Made by a program: the position numbers and the translations under genes. From assembly GCA_946965045.2 (NCBI GenBank), contig OX337234.1, positions 3,782,001-3,846,000 on the forward strand: DNA of 64,000 nucleotides, read 5' to 3'. Source of the stretch: Epithemia pelagica (lineage: Eukaryota > Bacillariophyta > Bacillariophyceae > Surirellales > Surirellaceae). Below are positions 57,044-64,000 of the stretch, piece by piece (the stretch's first letter is position 1; each line of letters opens with the position of its first letter). The notes beneath the pieces are model-generated. The model made no database searches, was not told where the DNA came from, and saw nothing but the letters and a program-made list of their open reading frames with translations.

Positions 57044-58858
57044 CCTAAGGATATTTCACTTTTTTGGGAGCTTTTAGTACTAGAGACCGTAGAATTTGAA
57101 CGTGTGCATATGAGCACAAAATCCTATAGTGCCTGTTGCATATGAGCAAGGATTTGTTGCGGATGACTCCCGATTAAGCACACCCAGTTTTTTAATCCGG
57201 TCGCTCTTCGCGACCAACATTTTCATTTTCGTTTTTTGCGTTTTTGATGAAAATTTCTGGTCAAAATGAAAATGATCACGCCGGCCTTCTGGGTCCCCCT
57301 TTTGAAATCTTGTGAGCAGACGTGCGCGCTTTGACCGTTGGTCTTCGTTCGTCCTCACTTTCCCCTGTTCCAAGTTCCAATCGACACATTTTTTTCTCGT
57401 CTTCTCCTCTTCTCCCTCTTTCTCATGGACAATGGACATGCACCATGACCATGCATTCTCTATCATGCATACCACTGACATTTTTTACATGAATAGACCA
57501 TAGATAGAGTTTGGCTGTGCCCCATCCCTCCTTTTTCTAGTGTTTTTTTCTCCTGTAGTTCTCGGTTTAAAAGCACACCCTCATCCACAACACCTTGTCT
57601 ATGCCGTAGGCATGTCTCTTTGCAAGCAATTGTGAGAGACCTAAAGCTACTCCCTACACCCCTATTTGGAATGACTCTCTTCGTGCTTTTGTTATGGAGC
57701 ATGCAGAGTCCCAAATGCTGCTCAGAAACACCAGCATGCTCCGGGCAAAAAAAGAACAAGAGGAGCAAGTCGACAACACAAGCAACTGAAGACTCAATCT
57801 GAGCAACATATGATTTGCACCACTAATTCTATCTCACTGAGCTTTAAAACTCTATAGAATACTAAAAGAATCCTACAATTGATTTTAGCTGCCGCCCATT
57901 GAATGGACCAAAACTGGATGTTATACGGCACAAACACATGGCACTATGGCAAAGAAGTGAGAGAACCTATCCCAAACCATTGTCCAATTCCAATACAGGG
58001 GTTAAGCTATGTGGAACTTACCATGCTGACAAAGATGAGATGCTCAGTGCTCAGTGACGAAGCATGAGGCCGTTTTGGTGTTGTTGTTGGTTTGGTCGTT
58101 GCCTCATTTTGTTTTCTGCGTGGGTTTTGTGGCGTCCGGACCGGACCGGACATTCTTTCGAGTCTTGTTCATCAGAACGCCTGCCATCTTCCAACTGCCA
58201 TATCACGCAAGCCTTTCCAGACGGATGTAAAATTTTTTTCTAGACAAGTTTGAGTTTTTGGTGAGCGGGACAGACCATGAAAGAGTTGACAGGCAGACCA
58301 CTGGTGCCCAAAAACTGGGTGTGGTTAATCGGGAGTAATTTGTTATGCTTTTGTTGCGATTGAGCAGTGGCCTTGTCTATGCCCCTTTGACCACTCCCCA
58401 AAAGAAGTCATATTCAATATGCTCTATACTAGCCAAATACTTTTCAGAGCTCTGCCAGTTAGGTTTTTGTCTTGCCCTACTCTACATAGAAGAATCAACG
58501 TAGGATTGAATTTCCTTTGGTTTGCTGTACAAAATTTCCTTGTTACAACAAACCAGCTAGTATGTGTGTACAAGTGACATATATTTGTACACAAATGACA
58601 AACTAAATTTTTTGTACAATCTTTTTTCCCGCCAAATGACGCTGGCATTTCACAGAAAAATCTCATTTCACCCATCACTAGTTCTCATCAAAATCCCATT
58701 TTGACCATTCCTAGTTTATGCCTCTAGGTCTTTGTACCTACCCATCATTCGTCCAGTAAATTGGGCCCAATGCAATTCTGCAAAGGGTCATCACTCCCTT
58801 TCTTTGATGAACGATGAAAGATGTCTCTTGAACACTCTCAGCAAAACCTCTATCGACA
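57044..58858. other. Gene-free, AT-rich stretch before the recombinase gene
   Basis: No convincing gene. A 12 bp inverted repeat CATTTTCATTTT / AAAATGAAAATG lies near 57220 and 57264. A short GTCCGGACCGGACCGGAC run is at 58134-58151. The last ~170 bp share short blocks (CATTTTGACCAT, TGCAAAGGGTCAT) with the region before the second zinc-finger gene at 61664-61700, suggesting related promoters. Confidence 0.5.
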
Positions 58859-61366
58859 ATGGCTTCCCCCTCTAATAATGGGCCAGGGACTCCTTCTCCA
58901 TCAAGGAGGAGACCAACGAAGAAAAAAAAGGAAGAGGACAAACTACAGGCTGTCGATGTCACGCTAGTGACCCCCTTTGGTATGGGATGTCGCCTATGTG
59001 GGAAACCGTTCGGAACCAGTCTATGGTCCATGCAAAGGCACCTTAATGGCCATGGTGTGTCTGTCTCACGTTCTGAAAGCCAGACACTGATAAAACATCA
59101 AATGACCCTCCTTCAAGGTGTTATGCAAGACATTTCAAGTGTCTCTCAATATATGAGGGGGGAAAAGGTCAAGGGCTATTCATGTCATTGTCTTGTTGGG
59201 AGCTTGAAACTTCAAAATGTGTACAGACATTTGTCCTCGGGTCGTACCTGCGGTGCTCCCTCCCCTACAGAAGAGGAACTACAAATCAGTACCTGTGGCC
59301 GTATGATTTCCCTCAAGGCATTACAGATCAAGTATTCCTGTCAAGAAGCCCCTTCACTCAAAACAAGCACACAACTACAAGCAACTCTTCATGTACTCCC
59401 CGATATGATGGGGTGTTTTGTACCCCTTTTCCATCCCTTGGCCCAAGACGAACCTTACCCATCCAGGCCCAAGGGAAGGTCATTCAAGGAACGAGTGCAT
59501 TTCTTATATGACTCCATCAACTTGAAACACATCATTGACAATCAACCACTCTTTGATTTGTTGTACCATCAAGGAGAAAACTGGCTCACAGCACAGGCTG
59601 CCCTCCATGTCCAGATGGTTCCAGCAAATTACCGATCAAGGCTGTTGGTCTTTGATGGAGCAAGAAGTCCCAATGCGATTTCTACTTTCACCTTCACTGC
59701 ATACCCCAAAAGACTTCTCCCCGAGTTCAAGAAATTGCTCTCGTTCCTGTGTCAAAGCAACCACAAACTTCTGCCACTCACTAGAGATATTCCCTCTTTA
59801 CTGGCAAAGCTTTGTTTAGAAACAGTGGATTCTGTTCAGCATCATACCACAGTCATGACCTACTGCGCGGGGAGAGTTGTCCGGGGGCAAGAAGGTTCAG
59901 AGACACTTTCTGTTTGGAGTCCCTCCTACATTGCGACAATGCTGTCAGCCATTTTGGCCATGCTTCGGGCCAGTATTTGCTCAATGATATACTTCATGGG
60001 ACGGGGCTACCATGAGAAAGCTTCTCGGCTGGTGGAAAATGTTCAAAACTCCATCACAGTCAATTTTTTGGCAAGTACGATTCGGCGTATGCGGGAGAGA
60101 GAGTCGCTCACACCGTCTTCACGGAAAGTGTCCCTTCAAGACAACTACGATATACTTGTTGATGGTTTTATGTTCAAGTTTCAAAAATGGTCGAACGTCA
60201 TTCCGATCATCTTTGACAAGTTGGTTGCTTCACTTTGCAAGGTGATCAAGGGTAATCGTTGGGTGAATCTACTGAATCGACGATATCCACTGTTCGTGTG
60301 TTGGAGTTCTATGGGCAAGACAACAATGACTTTGGCATCGGGTCACAATAATTACTCCCAAGAGGATATTGTTCTTCAGGACGACTATGATCTCTGCGAC
60401 ATTGATGTCCTTGCCTCCTATTTGAAATTGGCATTTCATGGAACAGGTTTGGGGTCCATGCGATACACTGAAATTTCTCGTAGCCTGTTTTCTGACGTGC
60501 GGTGGCATGGAGGCTGTGTGTATTACTACTCACACAGTGAAAAAGTGTTCAGTGTTCACCACAAAGGTAAAAATTTGACTGAGCACAAACTTTGCATGAC
60601 CTTGAGTCGAGCATACATGGTCTTTCGAGTGCTATGTGAGCTTCGCCATGAATCTCTTGGTTGCCTTGTTCCTGTGAGAAATAATTGGGCATTCTACATG
60701 GGTGATGCTGTGGCAACCATCTTTGGGTTTGAGGATCGCCTGGACTGTACACAAATCAGGCATTTGTGGACATCTGTGTCCAATGTACTTTTTCCCCAGG
60801 TGGATGAGACAGCAATACATAACCAGCATACAACTCAGATGGTCGCAGAGCAGTCGGGTCATAGTTATTGGACCCATAGAGATCATTATGGATCTCTATC
60901 CGGAAACACGAAAGAGGAGTTGTTCATGATATACCACAAGGCTTTGGGAGAAAAATTGGTTCAGAAAGAGACAGTCATTGCGAAGGGACTCAGTGACGAA
61001 CAGATACTACTCACATTACGTAAACTGTTTGGGCCTGCTGCCAATTACACTTGCGACTAGCAGCGGGACATGTTGCACTACACTTGCTCGGAATATGAGA
61101 GACATGGTCACTTTGGCTTGCCGTGTGGAGGGGGTAAATCGATGTCATGGATTTTGCCAACAACCGGGGTGAGGTTGTATGGAACCAAACAACAGACAAC
61201 ACTAGTCATTGTTCCCTATAAATTCCTGGCGGGATATCATGACGAGAGTATGATATCTACGGCGAAACAGACTAAAGTTGATGTCAGATCAGTGACTTTG
61301 ACAGCATCAGATTTCTCATTGGGTGAATTACCAGATGTCATTTCTGACATGAAGAACCTTCCCTAA
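58859..61366 (+). pseudogene. Zinc-finger / tyrosine recombinase / SF2 helicase gene, interrupted by one TAG and truncated
   Basis: The first ORF (58859-61060, 733 aa) has a C2H2-like finger at residues 44-65 (CRLCGKPF...QRHLNGH), a second Cys/His block, and a long helical region. A C-terminal tyrosine-recombinase-like domain follows: MRYTEI (R of box I, ~534), HHKGKN (Lys), TQIRHLW (R, ~633; the usual preceding His is Thr), QSGHSYW (H, ~666) and HYG (candidate Tyr, ~677). A TAG at 61058-61060 is followed in the same frame by QRDMLHYTCSEY and GLPCGGGKSMSW, a helicase motif I, then LVIVPYKFLAGY, and ends at 61366 without motifs II-VI. It resembles fungal telomere-linked RecQ-type helicases and Crypton-like recombinases in parts. 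The function would be DNA integration or element replication; this copy looks disabled after the recombinase. Confidence 0.7.
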
Positions 61367-61377
61367 TAGTTTTGCTA

Positions 61378-61528
61378 GGAATTGACCTTTTTCCGGTGCG
61401 CACTAAGTTCACTCTGTAGAATCACATGCGCGACCGGAAAAAGGTCGATTTCAAATCACTGTATTGCTGCGTGCTATATTTAGTGCGACCGGAAAAAGGT
61501 CGATTTCGACCGGAAAAAGGTCGATTTC
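61378..61528. repeat. Cluster of hairpin-forming GACCGG...GGTC motifs
   Basis: Three direct copies of GACCGGAAAAAGGTCGATTT start at 61432, 61487 and 61508, the last two 21 bp apart. An inverted copy (TTGACCTTTTTCCGGTGCGC) is at 61382-61402. Each copy is an imperfect hairpin (GACC...GGTC), and the inverted copy could pair with any of the direct ones. 61529-61718 adds two copies of TTTTGAGGTGAATGA (61587, 61626) and the promoter of the next gene. Confidence 0.85.
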
Positions 61529-61718
61529 AGAACCTACATTAACTCTCCATAGTAAACCATATTCCTTCTTGTCGCTCAAAGATTTTGAGGTGAATGATCT
61601 CTGGTGTTAGGGCCTTTTCAGTTTTTGAGGTGAATGACCCTCTTTAGGGCCTCTTTTTTGGCTGCAAAGGGTCATACGTCCCAAACCTATTTTGACCATA
61701 GGAACGACAACAGCCACC

Positions 61719-62615
61719 ATGGAGTTTGACGATTACTTGGGGCTTGTGGACTTTGCCACACCCTGTGGCTTGGTCTGTAAACTCTGTGGTGGTGGTTTCC
61801 GAGCAAACATGAAGTGCCTTGCTCGTCACGCCAAGAATTGCTCTGAGGTTCATGCAGTGTCATTTCGGTTCCCTGGAAGACATCTTGGAAAAAAGATACA
61901 CGACTTGGTGGAGAATGCCAACAACCAACCGTTTGATTGTTTCATACACGAGTCCAAGGAAACAGATATCAAGTATTTCTGTGGTCACTGCGACAAGATG
62001 TTTCACAAGAAGCTTTTGTGCGAGAAGCACACTGCTGGTTGTTGCAACAATGCTGAAGTGATTCCGAAGACCTTCCACAAGCTGAAGTGTGGATGCTTCA
62101 TGCCAAGGCCCCAAAGAGAAACCATGCAGCAAGAAACCAACTGGACCCCAATAATTCAAGTTGAGAATTCAACATTTACCATGCCGCTGCCCTGCAGCAG
62201 GTTACCCAACGAGTTTGCAAGTTCAATTGAACCATTATTGCATCCAAGCGACACTTTGGGAAGGTGGCCCGATGTACTGAGTAATATGATTCCTGGCACG
62301 TTGGAGAATGCCCTTGGAGACATTGAACAAGGAATTATGTTTGAAGCCGAGTATCATAAGAGAGGAAATAACACTGCAATCAACCGACTCTATCAGGTTG
62401 GTTGTTACCTTCTGGACAGGATGGCTTCGATCGTAATGGGGATTCCAGCAGACATTCGGAGTCGGATTGCTAAGTTTGCTTTCCATGATGGTGATGTGGA
62501 TCACTCATGGAATTTCAGCCATCGACATGATTATGACAAACGAGTGAAACCTCTACTCCTCTCTCTCTTGTGTTTCCTGCATCAGAGGCAGTGGACGTCT
62601 AAGGAGGTTTTTTGA
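61719..62615 (+). CDS. Second zinc-finger protein of the recombinase-helicase type, 298 aa, probably truncated
   Basis: The ATG at 61719 sits in a strong context (CCACCATGG). The N-terminus, FATPCGLVCKLCGGGFRANMKCLARHAKNC, parallels VTPFGMGCRLCGKPF...QRHLNGH of the upstream gene. A second finger, YFCGHCDKMFHKKLLCEKHTAGC, and a KLKCGCFM segment parallel the upstream gene's second Cys/His block. The rest is helical with no recombinase or helicase motifs. It stops at 62615, at the edge of the CGCGT-rich block, so it is likely a truncated relative rather than a complete gene. It may still encode a DNA-binding protein. Confidence 0.55.
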   Translation: MEFDDYLGLVDFATPCGLVCKLCGGGFRANMKCLARHAKNCSEVHAVSFRFPGRHLGKKIHDLVENANNQPFDCFIHESKETDIKYFCGHCDKMFHKKLLCEKHTAGCCNNAEVIPKTFHKLKCGCFMPRPQRETMQQETNWTPIIQVENSTFTMPLPCSRLPNEFASSIEPLLHPSDTLGRWPDVLSNMIPGTLENALGDIEQGIMFEAEYHKRGNNTAINRLYQVGCYLLDRMASIVMGIPADIRSRIAKFAFHDGDVDHSWNFSHRHDYDKRVKPLLLSLLCFLHQRQWTSKEVF

Positions 62616-62639
62616 AGATAAGTGACTGGAATTCCACCA

Positions 62640-62825
62640 ACAGGCGCGTGACACACGCCCAATAGGCGCGTGCAGCACCCCCAGAACAAGGATCACGCGC
62701 ATTTGGCGCGTACGAAGCGCGTGGCGCTCCAGATTGCGCGTGAATGCGCGTGAAACGTGTAGACAACGCGTGAAACGTGTTGACACCCGCGTGAGCATGT
62801 TTATTGTATGTGGAAACGCGTGCAC
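62640..62825. repeat. CGCGT-rich block
   Basis: About ten CGCGT cores (most as GCGCGTG or ACGCGTG, on both strands) lie within ~185 bp, with a local sub-repeat GCGTGAAACGTGT at 62748-62780. It is far more CpG-rich than its surroundings. It starts right after the truncated zinc-finger ORF. Confidence 0.75.
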
Positions 62826-63123
62826 AGAGCCTAACCTTTGCCTAGATACCTAACTACTAGCTACACATATAACACCTAGTATTCCAGTCGCACGTAAACT
62901 CCAAAAGCGACCCACAAATTTCTCCTCCACCACCAAATCACGTCACAGTGACATACGAAGAACAATGGACACAAAATCACAGAAGAACGCTGAAAATTAG
63001 ATTTTCCTCACACAACAACCACACAAAAGATATACTCTCCCACTTTTGTGATCACTTTTTGACGATAGTGTCATAGAGTGGCTCATCCAACTCACACCAA
63101 CCCCCAACGCCCCAAAAAACACA
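62826..63123. other. Gene-free stretch
   Basis: No ORF, repeat or RNA gene recognised. Confidence 0.4.
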
Positions 63124-63192
63124 CAACAGCAGCAACAACAACAACAACAACAACACAACAGCAACAACAACAACAACATCTACAACAAACAG
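63124..63192 (+). repeat. (CAA)n / (CAG) microsatellite
   Basis: Imperfect run of CAA triplets with interspersed CAG. Confidence 0.9.
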
Positions 63193-63240
63193 GCGAACAC
63201 AAAGAGAATCATTTCCTTTTTCAAATTGGAAAGGTGCTAG

Positions 63241-64000
63241 GTAAGCCAAGTCGACAAGACAACAGTGAGAGTTCGTTTTGTCGTTTTCCTATATGCCCAC
63301 TAATCATTTTCTTCTGTTTCCATGAAAACCCAACCATGTGATCGCTGTTTGGCAACTATTTCTTCCCTCCTATCATCCCACAAGACAATTTTCAACGCTC
63401 TGAACGACTGGATTGATGGTTCTGTTTGAAAAAGGGCGAAGACACCAAGTTGGTGCACCCATTTCATTCTCCCATCAATTTCCATCGACCAAAACTGGTT
63501 GGATTGCTGGATTGCCGCTGCTTCTTCCCTCCTATTATCCCAGAAGACCATTTTCAACGATCTGAACGGTCGGATTGGTGAGGATTCTATTGAACAAAGG
63601 GCAAAAAGGTAAGCCAAGTCGACAAGACAACAGTGAGAGTTCGTTTTGTCGTTTTCCTACATGCCCACTAATCATTTTCTTCTGTTTCCATGAAAACCCA
63701 ACCATGTGATCGCTGTTTGGCAACTATTTCTTCCCTCCTATCATCCCACAAGACAATTTTCAACGCTTTGAACGACTGGATTGGTGGTTCTGTTTGAAAA
63801 AGGGCGAAGACACCAAGTTGGTGCACCCATTTCATTCTCCCATCAATTTCCATCGACCAAAACTGGTTGGATTGCTGGATTGCCGCTGCTTCTTCCCTCC
63901 TATTATCCCAGAAGACCATTTTCAACGATCTGAACGGTCGGATTGGTGAGGATTCTATTGAACAAAGGGCAAAAGACACCAAGTTGGTGCACCCTCTTCC
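63241..64000 (+). repeat. 368-bp satellite, two monomers and a partial third
   Basis: GTAAGCCAAGTCGACAAGAC starts copies at 63241 and 63609, giving a 368 bp period with very few differences. Each monomer holds two diverged half-units, both with a CTTCCCTCCTATNATCCCA core (63364, 63527, 63732, 63895; spacing alternates 163 and 205 bp). Near 63975 the array skips to the middle of a monomer (GACACCAAGTTGGTGCACC) and then runs off the window. The short ORFs reading through it are repeat translations, not genes. Confidence 0.9.

Noticed and set aside
57463-57802. Short overlapping ORFs (101 and 60 codons) on both strands
   Set aside because: No domain, no partner, and both strands equally open; nothing distinguishes them from chance.
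61580-61660. TTAGGG occurrences as telomeric repeat
   Set aside because: Only two isolated TTAGGG words inside a longer duplicated phrase (GAGGTGAATGA...), not a tandem array.
1-64000. CRISPR arrays, rRNA genes, complete tRNA genes
   Set aside because: None recognised by eye. The only tRNA-like match is the 12-base primer-binding site of the copia element. A tRNA scan would be needed to exclude a missed tRNA.

Overview
The window looks like nuclear DNA from a diatom, probably a pennate one. The evidence is short GT-AG introns (73-147 bp) in otherwise long exons, secreted or type II membrane proteins with Ser/Thr/Pro-rich stalks, a Ty1/copia retrotransposon, a complex I NDUFB9 gene, and a very long DUF1800-DUF1501 protein family. 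No species marker is present, so the lineage is an inference.

Layout. 0-8.4 kb is a scrambled block. It holds an intact single-pass membrane protein gene (1919-2938, -), inverted fragments of a second copy of that gene on both sides, an 890 bp non-autonomous DNA transposon in the intact copy's upstream region, and a decapitated, frameshifted STAND-type ATPase pseudogene (4481-7743, -). 8.5-15.9 kb is a four-exon gene for a 2332-aa membrane-anchored DUF1800-DUF1501 fusion (-). 16.9-29.6 kb is a segmental duplication ('B1') flanked on both sides by a direct repeat ('A1', 'A2'). B1 carries a truncated third copy of the DUF1800-DUF1501 gene and was later split by a 7980 bp copia element (17676-25655) with 169 bp LTRs and the 5 bp target duplication CACGT. 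31.9-42.4 kb is the donor-like copy ('B2'), containing the 3' half of a complete four-exon paralogue (33479-42408, -, 2891 aa) that adds a WW domain and a cytochrome b5-like insert. B2 keeps the empty copia site.

44-56 kb is more gene-dense. It holds NDUFB9 (+), a 2Fe-2S ferredoxin-like/TPR protein (-), a sulfotransferase-like type II membrane protein (+), and a divergent pair of fucosyltransferase-like genes (GT10 -, GT23 +). Between them lie gene relics: an NDUFB9 exon fragment, a multiply frameshifted gene, a 2Fe-2S pseudogene copy, and a 0.73 kb direct repeat at 50961-51686 and 56313-57043. The sulfotransferase and the fucosyltransferases suggest Golgi glycan decoration.

57-64 kb is repeat-rich and looks subtelomeric (inference). 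A zinc-finger/tyrosine-recombinase ORF is followed, after one in-frame TAG, by the start of a superfamily 2 helicase. Next come copies of a GACCGG...GGTC motif, a second zinc-finger gene of the same N-terminal type, a CGCGT-rich block, a CAA microsatellite and a 368 bp satellite running off the window end. The recombinase-helicase gene is the best candidate here for an undescribed mobile system.
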